From Patescibacteria group bacterium UBA5532 (lineage in GTDB: Bacteria > Patescibacteriota > Gracilibacteria > BD1-5 > UBA2023): a stretch of DNA of 26,081 nucleotides. The notes beneath the pieces were generated by a model that saw nothing but the letters and a program-made list of their open reading frames with translations, searched no databases and was not told the origin of the DNA. Positions 11,877 to 20,349 of the stretch are shown in pieces; positions within the stretch are counted from its first letter, which is position 1; the number at the start of each line of letters is the position of its first letter. The position numbers and the translations under genes were made by a program. The DNA is taken from contig DINU01000001.1 of assembly GCA_002426885.1 (NCBI GenBank), positions 1-26,081 of the forward strand, in the 5' to 3' direction.

Positions 11877-12722
11877 CTAGGAATCATGGGGTTGATCTTT
11901 TTTCAGGAGCTCCTTCGGATATCCTCGAAGGACTCAGAAGAAACCTGCGAGGTACTTTATAAAGGTATACCACCAAAATGCAAGAAACATTTTTGGTTCT
12001 TTTATAAGATCCTTCTGCAGCGCCCTGAAACTCGGGCGAAAAATCCATAACTGCTTGACTGCCCTTCATGTATTTGTTGTTTGCTGGTATTTCCGTATCG
12101 TCCTCCCGTAATAGTAGAATTTTTTCCAGACGTCCCCGAGCGTCTTCGGTTCTCCGATGTGCTGTTCTATAGCGTCAAGATGTCACCACTTGTAGCCAGC
12201 ACTGACGATCCGATTATGAAGATCAAAATCTTCACCTGCCACAAGAGCCTCATTAAACATGCCGACAGACTCGAAGACTTCTCGCTTCATAAAGCGAACT
12301 GCCACAATATCATCCCTCCCTCGATAACTCTCTCGTTCGAGAAACCGAACTTTTGCCCATATACTTTCTCAGACACTCCGATTATGAAGTGCAAGTGCAT
12401 CAAATCACTCATTCATGATCTTCGCTACTCACTTCTCGACCAGATCGAGATCGAGTACGAATTCAGCTCATATTCTGTAGATTATCTCCCCGTGGGATTG
12501 CTTAAATCCATAGTTAAACTGCGTGGAACGCTCGGGTCAAAGCTGATAAAAAGCAGGCGTATATCTCGTAGCAATCTCGTCCGTACCATCGGTAGAAAAA
12601 TTATCGACTATGATGAGCTCGAGATTCTGATAGGTTTGGTTTTTTACACTCTCTAAACACTGGGTAATATATTCTGCATTATTCTTACATGCTATAATAA
12701 TAGATACCAACGGTGTTTTCAT
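11877..12722 (-). CDS. GT2 family glycosyltransferase B, degenerate DxD motif
   Basis: 281 residues. The start MKTPLVSIIIACKNNAEYIT and LELIIVDNFSTDGT are classic GT2. Where the DxD should be, the sequence reads IIYRIGAEFVLD: residues 85-87 are G-A-E, with the Gly encoded by TGA at 12468-12470. Later motifs are normal: MKREVFESVG, ALVAGEDFDLHNRI, and a C-terminal half ending in an aromatic-rich region (FLAFWWYTFIKYLAG) that may lie on the membrane. The leader is strongly pyrimidine-rich with no Shine-Dalgarno. The close family match makes the gene call firm; activity is uncertain because of the altered metal site. Confidence 0.85.
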
Positions 12723-12739
12723 ATATGAGGAGAGAGGAA

Positions 12740-13558
12740 TTATCTTTTTGTGAGCAGTCCTACAGCCCAGCTTCAGAACTCCAGTCCTTTGAGCCCGAGT
12801 GTACTGATGGCAAGAATCGGATGGGTATAAAAATTCTTATTTCAGAGGAAAATCATGACTCTCGGGATGACACGCGTCTGTGTTTCTGCAGTCTCTCGTA
12901 CACCAATTTCTCGTACCCTTTTTTTGTATTGATTCATACTTCTTCCGTAATAATATTTTTTCTTGAGCCATTTTCCAAGTGTGATATTACTTTCGTCATG
13001 GGCGATATATTTCTTTATAGCGTTTTTCGTTGATTTTCCAAGTTTTTCTATCTTTTGTGGAAGAAGTGACTCCTCGAAGAATATCAGATCTTCCTCAAAT
13101 CCTCAGACTTTTCTCACATCTTCCGCGAGAAAAAATCGTGCCGATTCGATGTCAGTCCCAGTGTAGAAACTTCTTTCGAAGTCACGCACTTTCACGAAGA
13201 ATCCCTCGCCGACAGTTTTCTCGGGAATTGCAATCCCTCCGATATTTTTGCTCGACTCGAAAAGTGTGACACATTCAGAAATAACATCGGGTGCAAGACT
13301 CATATCAGAATCGATGAAGCAAATATATTTCCCTGATGCCTTCTCGATGCCGAGATTTTTCTGCGCGGTTCTCTCAGGTCATTTCTGGAGAGGAAGATCG
13401 GCATATTTCTCTGCGATTTCGAATGTCGAATCTGTGGAGAAATTATCGACGACTATAATTTCTATATTCGGATAGTCTTGATTATGTATCGAAATCAAAC
13501 AATTTTCGATCGTTCGAGACGAATTATAGGTCGGGATAACGACACTGACGAGCTCCAT
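12740..13558 (-). CDS. GT2 family glycosyltransferase C
   Basis: 272 residues. MELVSVVIPTYNSSRTIENC and IEIIVVDNFSTDST form the donor-binding half. YICFIDSDMSLAPDVI holds the DxD (DSD). GGFEEDLIFFEE is the ED acceptor/base motif. The C-terminal IAHDESNITLGKWLKKKYYYG and GLKGLEFGSWAVGLL resemble GT2 enzymes related to dolichyl/undecaprenyl glycan assembly. It starts 1 bp after the GT4 stop and ends 17 bp before the next GT2, so it is tightly packed in the operon. Confidence 0.9.
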
Positions 13559-13559
13559 A

Positions 13560-14660
13560 TTATTTCTTAAAGATTATATTTTTAAATTCTTGGTACCGCG
13601 TGTCCCATCCTCAGAAATCTTTGATAAACGTAAGAGATGACTCCGATAAATGCATGAGTCTTTCAGGGTTTCACACGTATTCTATGAGTTTTTCTCAGAG
13701 TGCATCGACATCACCCTCTGGGGCAAGAATACCATTTTTTCCATCGCGAATGCTATCCCTGAGACCTTCCACATCATATGCAAACGCCGGAAGTCCATAC
13801 GCATTTCCCTCAAGAACAACGAGTCCATACCCCTCCTTCATACTCGTGACGAGCAGTGCCTCCGCTCGAGTCAGATACGGCACAAGATCAGGACAATATC
13901 CGAGAAAATGGACATTTTCCTGAAGTCAGAGCGTCTGTACGAGTTCTTGAAGCTCCGTCATATATGCCATATCTTGCGGATTTCCGATGATATTCATGCT
14001 ATATTCCGGGAATTGTGTATGAAAAATGGAAAATACCCGAATCGCATGATCCACCCGTTTGATGCGTGTTAATCGTCCATAGAATACGATCTCTTTTTTC
14101 TTCGCATTCCAGTCAATGGCTTCTATCGGAGAAATCTGCGTCGCATTCTCGACGACAGACACATTCGTAAAGTGAAATCGCGCCTCGAGTTCTTTTTTCG
14201 TGGAATCAGAGACGGTAATAGTCGGAAAATTCTTATAGAGACTGAAGATAAAAAATATCACCTTTTTTGCGATCCATCAGATAGGTCATCCAAATTCATC
14301 ATGCGATTCTTTTTCTCAGATATGATGAATCAGGAAAAATATCGGCACATTTTTCACGTATAGTGGCGAAAGAAGTGGAACTCCCCCAGCTTCATCGATA
14401 ATAATATCCACTGGATTTTCTCGGGTAAATCTTCGATACCAGATCCATGCAAGAAAATAAATAGTATAGATATGATACTTGCGGTACACATGAATCCCCT
14501 CGATTTCTTCATATGGAAGTGCATTCTGAAAACCACTTCCAAGCCAAGAAACGGTATGTCCATCCTGCACGAGTCGCCGAGCATATTCGAGCACGACACG
14601 CTCAGCACCCCCAGCACGAGGATGTCGGGTATCTTTCCATGTGAGAAAGAGTATATGCAT
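13560..14660 (-). CDS. GT4 family glycosyltransferase (GT-B fold), canonical domain order
   Basis: 366 residues. The N-terminal acceptor domain begins MHILFLTWKDTRHPRAGGAE, with the glycine-rich AGGAER loop. The C-terminal donor domain has FYGRLTRIKRVDHAIRVF and the E-x7-E signature in MKEGYGLVVLEGNAYGLP. It probably transfers a nucleotide-activated sugar to a lipid-linked glycan at the inner face of the membrane. ATG 14660 is chosen over an in-frame ATG at 14720 for two reasons: it matches the family start, and the upstream ATG lies before the -10 box of the promoter at 14683-14710. First gene of the six-gene operon. It is a useful in-window reference for the domain-swapped GT4 at 20350-21522. 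Confidence 0.92.
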
Positions 14661-14682
14661 AATCTGGAAAATATTCGTGCGG

Positions 14683-14710
14683 ATTATAGGGGAAAATCGA
14701 AGAGATTCAA
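14683..14710 (-). promoter_or_regulatory. Promoter of the six-gene glycan operon
   Basis: Minus strand TTGAAT (14705-14710), 16-bp spacer, perfect TATAAT (14683-14688). The predicted start leaves a leader of about 16 nt before ATG 14660. Confidence 0.7.
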
Positions 14711-14772
14711 TACAAAGCAACCGAAAATATAATGGGGATACGAATCGAAAAGCTCAGGAAAATATCACATAC

Positions 14773-14800
14773 TTGCTTTCTGAGTGAATATTTCTATACT
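14773..14800 (+). promoter_or_regulatory. Promoter of tRNA-Ser
   Basis: TTGCTT (14773-14778), 16-bp spacer, TATACT (14795-14800), ending 11 bp before the mature tRNA 5' end. Confidence 0.7.
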
Positions 14801-14811
14801 CATCTGACTGC

Positions 14812-14899
14812 GGAGAAGTGGCAGAGTGGTCGAATGCGCACGACTCGAAATCGTGTATGCTTCACGGCATCGGGAGTTCGAATCTCCCCTTCTCCGCCA
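14812..14899 (+). tRNA. tRNA-Ser(CGA)
   Basis: 88-nt cloverleaf. The acceptor arm GGAGAAG (14812-14818) pairs with CTTCTCC (14889-14895), followed by G and an encoded CCA. The anticodon stem CACGA/TCGTG encloses loop CTCGAAA, anticodon CGA, reading UCG. A long variable arm (TATGC/GCATC) and GTTCGAAT in the T arm are typical of class II serine tRNA. It is a stand-alone gene between divergent units. Confidence 0.97.
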
Positions 14900-14930
14900 T
14901 TTTTAGATAACAAAACGAGGGGAAAAATCC

Positions 14931-14958
14931 TTGCAAATAAAGAGGTATTTCATAGTAT
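14931..14958 (+). promoter_or_regulatory. Candidate ddl promoter
   Basis: TTGCAA (14931-14936), 16-bp spacer, TAGTAT (14953-14958), giving a leader of about 15 nt before ATG 14980. Confidence 0.5.
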
Positions 14959-14979
14959 GAAATCACGTAATTTTCACCC

Positions 14980-16092
14980 ATGGAAAAGCTCAATATAGCA
15001 CTCTTATTCTGAGGTCGATCATCCGAACACGAAGTATCACTCCTTTCTGCAAAGAGTGTATTCAGATGACTCGATAAAGAGAAATATGCGATCACTCTGA
15101 TCGAGATCGCACAGGATGGTAGATGGATGATGCGACAGGAAGATTTTTTCGATGAAACAGCACAAAACACGCCCTGAGAACCTGTCATGCTCCCCCCAGA
15201 ATCAGAGGGAGTTCTCTGTTTTGAGTGAGAAAATTCCCGATGTGAGAAAATGGATGTGATTTTCCCGATTCTTCATGGACCATACGGAGAAGATGGGACG
15301 ATCCAGGGACTGCTCGATCTCGCGAATGTTCCCTATGTCGGGGCATGAGTCCTCGGATCTGCGATCTGAATCGATAAAGATGTGATGAATCGCCTTCTGC
15401 GAGATGCTGGGATCCCCATCGCGAAATTTCTCGTTTACAGAGATTATGAAACAATAGATGAAAAAAATATCATAGACACCCTCTGACTTCCCTGTTTTGT
15501 GAAGCCAGCAGGAAATGGATCATCCATCGGAATCACGAAAGTTACGGAGAAAAAATGACTCGCAGGAGCCATCCAAGAGGCATTTCGATACGATCGGAAG
15601 ATCCTCATCGAAGAAGCGATCGTCGGGCGAGAGATCGAGTGTAGCGTCCTCGGAAATGAGAAACCACAGGCATCACTTCCTGGAGAAGTCGTATCTTTCG
15701 AGAGCTTCTACTCATACCATGAGAAATACGCGAGCGACCAGAAGACTCAGATCGTCATCCCTGCGAAGCTCGACGAAGCGACACAGGAAGCTGTGCGAGC
15801 GATCGCGATACAGTCCTATCGAGTCCTCGAATGTGAGGGTATGGGTCGAGTCGATGTCTTTCTGAAGGAAAATGGGGAAATCCTTGTGAATGAGATAAAT
15901 ACGATCCCATGATTTACGAGCTACAGCATGTATCCGAAGCTCTGGGAAGCGACTGGAATGCCATACGATACCCTCTTGAATACACTCATCCAGCTCGCAG
16001 TCGCACGACATGAGTCGAGGAAAAAAGTACAGATCGCACACGAGTATCATAAGACCCTCAATCAAGAAGAATCTGACTGGGATAATATTTAG
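14980..16092 (+). CDS. ddl: D-alanine--D-alanine ligase
   Basis: Joins two D-Ala using ATP to supply the peptidoglycan stem terminus. 370 residues. It opens MEKLNIALLFGGRSSEHEVS with the SSEHE substrate motif. HGPYGEDGTIQGLL is the ATP-grasp signature. KPAGNGSSIGITKV is the mobile loop and GRVDVF plus VNEINTIPGF the Mg-binding region, then SMYPKLWEATG. It contains at least nine in-frame TGA codons, read as Gly: both FGG and PGF (15910-15912) use TGA at positions that are Gly in Ddl families. It ends in TAG at 16090-16092. No Shine-Dalgarno precedes the ATG. This is the clearest single-gene proof of the recoding in the window. Confidence 0.97.
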
Positions 16093-16129
16093 ATTCTCCT
16101 CTGGGTCCGTGGAAATTCTTTAACTTCGA

Positions 16130-16158
16130 TTTCCATTTTTTTCCATTTTTCATATAAT
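16130..16158 (+). promoter_or_regulatory. Candidate jag promoter
   Basis: Perfect TATAAT at 16153-16158 with a weak -35, TTTCCA, 17 bp upstream. The leader of about 24 nt is pyrimidine-rich (TTTTCCCACTTTTCCGC). Confidence 0.5.
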
Positions 16159-16188
16159 TGTGGCGATTATTTTCCCACTTTTCCGCAT

Positions 16189-16710
16189 ATGTCTGAGAAA
16201 GTCAAATCACTCATCGAATCATTCTTTCAGGGTCTTCATATCGAGGTCACCAATCTTACTATTGAGGAGACGGAGCCGAATGTTTTTATGGTTCATCTCG
16301 AGACTCCAGATTCTGCTCTCGTGATCGGAATGCACGGCGCTGGAATGGATTCTTTCCGACATCTTCTCGGACGCATAGTCGATAATCAGCTCCAGAAACA
16401 CGCAGTGGTCCACCTCGAAGTGAATGACTATATGAAGCAACACGATGAGAAGCTCTATCGCTATCTCGATAATCGTGTCTCGCACGCCATGCACAGTGGT
16501 CAGGACGTCCTCATACCGAATCTGAGCGCCTACGACCGGAAGAAAGCACATTTTTATATCTCAGAAAAAAATATAGAAAAACTCCGGACATATAGCACTG
16601 GTGAAGGAAATGCTCGATGCCTCCATATCATGTACGAGTGAGAAATCGCAGAAAAACCGAAGCATACTCCGCGCACGATAGATATTTCAGAAGATGGGAT
16701 TGATATATAA
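16189..16710 (+). CDS. jag: Jag/KhpB-like RNA-binding protein (KH + R3H)
   Basis: 173 residues. Members bind RNA and often influence cell-wall growth with a KhpA partner. The KH part has IGMHGAGMDSFRHLLGRIV, matching the GxxG loop followed by the L/F-x2-L-x2 helix. The R3H part has LIPNLSAYDRKKAHFYISE, which fits the R-x3-H pattern, then LRTYSTGEGNARCLHI, corresponding to the conserved S-x-G-x3-R strand. The N-terminal Jag domain found in longer homologues is missing, so it is a short form. TGA at 16639-16641 is Gly, adding a tail that ends with TAA at 16708-16710. Its neighbour ddl fits a wall-related context. No YidC or RnpA gene is adjacent, unlike the common Jag locus. Confidence 0.85.
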
Positions 16711-16734
16711 GATTCTCCTCTATTTTGGTATTTT

Positions 16735-17865
16735 ATGCGAAATACGGCACTTCTCTCAGTTATTTGTATCGGATGTGCCGTTTTTCTTTCTTTTATAAAT
16801 ACAGAATATCTCTATAAGAACTGGAAGATTATCGATAGCATCACACTGTCACACCCCGAATTTCTGCCTGATGCGACGAGTGCGATATTCATCAGTGCTG
16901 GAAATACGACAAGTCTCGCGGATACATACTGGATTCGTATGATCCAGTATATCGGCAGTACCGGGCTGGATCGCTCCTATCAGAAATACATTCTTTCACT
17001 TGTGGATCTTATCACAGATCTCCATCCTCGTTTTACGAGTCCATATACTCTGATCCTTCTGCTCGCTCCTGATGCTGACAAAGTCAGTAAATGAGAATTC
17101 TCGCATTATATGAATATCGGGAAAAAGGGTGTCGAAAATACCTGCTCCGAAGAGAAAATCAATGCAATTCTCAAAATATCAAACTTAAATACACTCTGGG
17201 ACGATCCCTCTCTCGAGAACCCTTGTCTCGATGGGATGATTCCCTATCTTCTCGCATATCATGAATTTTATGATAATCATGATCCTGCCATGGCGAAGAA
17301 GTACTACACCATCGCGAGCATGAATACTGATACGCCTCCTGCAGTCCGCCTGTTGATACCACTCATGGATGGAAAAGAGGGGTTTCATCGGAGCTCTGCG
17401 ATAACATTTCTGACCCTTGCCGAAGGGGCCGATGATACAAATGAAGTATGTCATCGGGGCGTATGATCACTCCTCTGAGAAGATGGAATTTCTGGAACAT
17501 ACACACGTGTCTCATCTGTCAATTCCGAGCTTATAAGAACTATCGCGAAAATGCGCGAAGAAATACAAGTCGAGCAAGCACATCAAGAAGACACCCCCAT
17601 GCAACTCACATGCTCAGATTATTTTGATCGAGCAATACGGCAGATACATATGGATTTTCTGGATCAAGCACAGACACTCTCACTCGAACGCCTTGGAAAA
17701 TACTCAACTGGAACAGAAGCACTTTTCGACGCTGGGATCATATCGATCATACCAGAAGTCCCTGGAAATGAGACCCATACAGTGTATGGCTATAATCCCG
17801 AGACGCATTCCTGGGATATCATAACTTCTGTGATACAAGAAGCATCGAATCTTGAAACAAATTAA
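16735..17865 (+). CDS. Membrane-anchored protein of unknown function
   Basis: 376 residues, not assigned to a family. It starts MRNTALLSVICIGCAVFLSF, a short charge then one hydrophobic segment, so it is an uncleaved signal anchor or signal peptide. The remainder is soluble and mostly helical in appearance. Stretches such as LLAYHEFYDNHDPAMAKKYY and VRLLIPLMDGKEGFHRSSAI have a TPR-like feel, but I cannot show repeats. Three TGA codons (after VSK at 17092-17094, after RGV at 17464-17466 and at 17476-17478) read as Gly. Translated from ATG 16735 after a pyrimidine-rich leader, 24 bp after jag and 40 bp before the GT2 gene; possibly co-transcribed with both. Confidence 0.75.
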
Positions 17866-17905
17866 AAATTTACTACACTACATTACAATCTCCACACACC
17901 ACTTT

Positions 17906-18841
17906 ATGACTCATGTATCATTCGTTATTCCTGCATACCGCGAGGCCTGAAATATTGCCTTTATCAGTCATGCAATCAGAGATGTTATGAAGCCTCTCGA
18001 GAAGCAATATACCTATGAGATTATCTTCATCAATGATGGATCTCCCGACACGACATGGCAGGAAATCGAGAAACAAAGTCGAGAAAGTGATCATATTCGT
18101 GGGATTAATCTCTCGCGAAATTTCGGGAAAGAAATCGCACTGACAGCAGGACTCGAGTGTGCCCGTGGTGATCTCGCGATCACACTCGATGCAGACGGAC
18201 AGCATCCTCCCGAGAAGATTCCAGATTTTCTGAAAGAGTGGGAAAAATGAAGTAAGATCGTCTATAATCGTCGTCCGATAACACATGGTGCATCGAGAAT
18301 AAAACGTATCAGTTCCCGACTATTTTATGCGCTTTTTAATACTATTTCTGACTTTAAGCTCGAGCCAGGAACGACTGATTATCGACTGATTGATCGACAA
18401 GTGATCGATGCTTTTCTTCAGTTTCATGAAAAAAATCGGTTTTATCGCTGACTGATCGACTGGCTCGGATTCGACAAGACCTGTCTCATCTTCGATGCGG
18501 ATCCACGACGCAGTGGAAAGGCCAGCTACCACTATGGAAAACTCCTGAAGCTTGCGATCAATAACCTCACTTCTTTCTCTCTTTTTCCTCTGAAACTCGT
18601 CGGATACACGGGACTTCTCGTGACTTTTTCAAGTCTTATAATCCTCTTTATTCAGTTTCTGGATAAGATCCACGTGCTCGACTTCTGATTCTCGAATATC
18701 GGGATTATCGTCGTACTGAATACGATCATGATCGGTATCGTGCTTATGTCACTCGGCCTGATCGGACTCTACATCGCGAATATTCATGAGGAGGTGATCG
18801 GGCGACCGCTCTATATTATAAAGGAAAAAATTAATATGTAA
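17906..18841 (+). CDS. Polyprenyl-phosphate glycosyltransferase (GtrB/ArnC/DPM1-like GT2)
   Basis: 311 residues. By family it moves a sugar from a nucleotide donor to undecaprenyl phosphate at the cytoplasmic face, making the lipid-linked sugar used by GT-C enzymes. The GT2 domain has VSFVIPAYREAGNI, IIFINDGSPDTTW, LSRNFGKEIALTAGL and ITLDADGQHPPE (DxD as DAD). Two C-terminal membrane helices (LKLVGYTGLLVTFSSLIILF and IIVVLNTIMIGIVLMSLGLI) and the ending GRPLYIIKE are diagnostic of the GtrB-like subgroup. Four TGA codons read as Gly, including REAGN at the start. It could supply the LysM-bearing GT-C-like protein at 7959-10295 (inference). Confidence 0.93.
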
Positions 18842-18886
18842 CTCTGAAACTTCTCTTTCTTCGTGCGAAAATGAGCGCGAATTGTT

Positions 18887-18914
18887 TTGCATTTCAGAGC
18901 ATTTCCCATATACT
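18887..18914 (+). promoter_or_regulatory. Promoter of the CsoR-like gene
   Basis: TTGCAT (18887-18892), 16-bp spacer, TATACT (18909-18914), with a pyrimidine-rich leader of about 25 nt up to ATG 18945. Confidence 0.6.
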
Positions 18915-18926
18915 CTCGAGGAGTAT
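18910..18926. promoter_or_regulatory. Candidate autoregulatory operator
   Basis: ATACTC (18910-18915), 5-bp centre TCGAG, GAGTAT (18921-18926): a perfect 6-bp inverted repeat covering the -10 box and predicted start of the CsoR-like gene. Its shape recalls the ATACCC-GGGTAT type of CsoR operators, and the position suits autorepression. Function is inferred. Confidence 0.4.
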
Positions 18927-18944
18927 TCTTTTATCTCTCCTCCT

Positions 18945-19211
18945 ATGAAAATCAAAGATCCCCTTCAGAAAAAACGCGTCGGTGACAGACTTCGTCGTAT
19001 CGAGTGACAGGTCCGCGGTGTGATCGTCATGATCGAAAACGAAGAATCAATCAAGTCTATCATTCAGCAAATGGCAGCAATCCGAAGCGCTCTCGGATCA
19101 GCCGTCAATGAAGAGATTCTCTGTGCATTCGAGAAATCAGTCGATAAAAAGACAGCTCTCGAAGCGAAGGATTATGATGAGCTCCGAGAACTTCTGAAGC
19201 TTACTCGGTAA
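18945..19211 (+). CDS. CsoR/RcnR-family (DUF156) small regulator with divergent sensor site
   Basis: 88 residues, all-helical repressor family that releases DNA on binding metal, formaldehyde or persulfide. RLRRIEGQVRGVIVMIEN is the family signature, with the central Gly encoded by TGA at 19005-19007. The rest, SIIQQMAAIRSALGSAV, matches helix 2. In a gapless alignment to copper sensors (from memory) the Cys-His-Cys ligands fall on Ile, Ala and Ser; the only Cys (in EEILCAF) is out of register. The effector is therefore unknown. The gene stands alone with its own promoter and an inverted repeat on the -10. No metal transporter gene is adjacent. Confidence 0.85.
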
Positions 19212-19245
19212 GAAATCATTTCCTACAAGAAAAGAAACTTTTTAT

Positions 19246-19273
19246 TTCGTGGAATGATGAGTTTTTATATAAT
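19246..19273 (+). promoter_or_regulatory. Possible dus promoter
   Basis: TATAAT at 19268-19273 with a poor -35 (TTCGTG) 16 bp upstream. The leader to ATG 19309 is U/C-rich (CTCTCTTTTTTCG). Confidence 0.35.
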
Positions 19274-19308
19274 GTCAAAGTCTTCTGAGTTTTTTCTCTC
19301 TTTTTTCG

Positions 19309-20331
19309 ATGTCTAAAGATTTCTGGAATCATCTTGCACAAGAAGGTCCGATCGCGATGCTCGCACCGATGGACGGATATACTGACAGCCCCTATCGGCA
19401 AGTCGTGAAAAAAATCGCCCCTAAGACGATCTGTTTCAGTGAATTTTACTCAGCTGATGGTATCGTACATTCGAAGGATCTCCAGAAGAAAGCGCTGACA
19501 CATGATCCGAGTGAGATGCCTCTGATTATCCAGATATTCGGGAAAAATCCAGAATCATTCGCAGAAGCAGCACGTATCATCGAAGGATACGGGATCAGTG
19601 GGATCGATGTGAACATGGGATGCCCTGCGAAAAAAGTCGTACGAAGCGGTCATGGATCAGGACTTATGATCGACCGAGAGACGGCATTTCGCTGTATCGA
19701 AGCTATGTCGAAGGCAGTAAAAATCCCCGTCTCGGTAAAGACGCGACTCGGATGGGAAGATGCTTCACTTCTGACGGAGTTCTGTCTCGGACTCGAAAAT
19801 GCAGGTGCAAATCTAATCAGTGTCCATGGACGCACGTACAAGCAGGGTTTTTCTGGAAGTGCGAACCTCGAGCCGATCTATGAACTGAAGCATCATCTTC
19901 AGATTCCAGTCATCGCAAATGGTGACATACATAGCTACGATGATGGTATTTCGAAGATTCGCAATAATGACATTGAGCTCGATGGATTCATGATCGGGCG
20001 TGCAAGCTTCGGAAATCCCTGGTGTTTTCTCCCATGAGATGCGACTCCGACCCTCACAGAAATACTCGATACGATGGTCCTGCACGGAAAGCTTCTCTCA
20101 GAATGGAAATGAAGAAAAGGCATTCTCGAAGCACGGAAACATCTCGTGCAATATATCCACGGCCTCGAAGGAGCAAAGCAATATCGCTCATCTCTCGTAA
20201 AAGTCGAATCTCTCGATGATATAGAGGCGGTTATCGCACGAATCCGGTCAGAACATACAGATAACCTCCACGAGAAGATCTCGCGGCTCCCAGGATTTCG
20301 TGAGATTTCTGAGGGATGTGAATGCGGATAA
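19309..20331 (+). CDS. dus: tRNA-dihydrouridine synthase
   Basis: Reduces uridines in tRNA D-loops with FMN and NADPH. 340 residues. AMLAPMDGYTDSPYRQ is the FMN-binding start. NMGCPAKKVVRSGHGS holds catalytic Cys105. VKTRLGWED, ISVHGRTYKQGFSG, VIANGDI and MIGRASFGNPW complete the TIM-barrel flavin site. Two TGA codons (20035-20037 after WCFLP, and in EWKGRK) are Gly, and the C-terminal helical domain lies after them. It ends with TAA at 20329-20331, 18 bp from the stop of the converging glycosyltransferase, with no visible terminator between. Subfamily (DusA, B or C) not assigned. Confidence 0.95.
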
Positions 20332-20349
20332 ATCGGGAATTGCAATGGC

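Noticed and set aside
14660..14720. Upstream ATG 14720 as the GT4 start
   Set aside because: It lies upstream of the -10 box of a good promoter, and the added residues do not fit the family N-terminus.
14862..15188. Minus-strand frame containing the ending GRFELPMP
   Set aside because: It is the familiar spurious translation across a tRNA gene and the start of ddl.
14980..16092. UGA as selenocysteine or tryptophan
   Set aside because: No SECIS-like context is needed: UGA is frequent and falls on conserved Gly, not Cys or Trp, positions; Trp residues are encoded by TGG.
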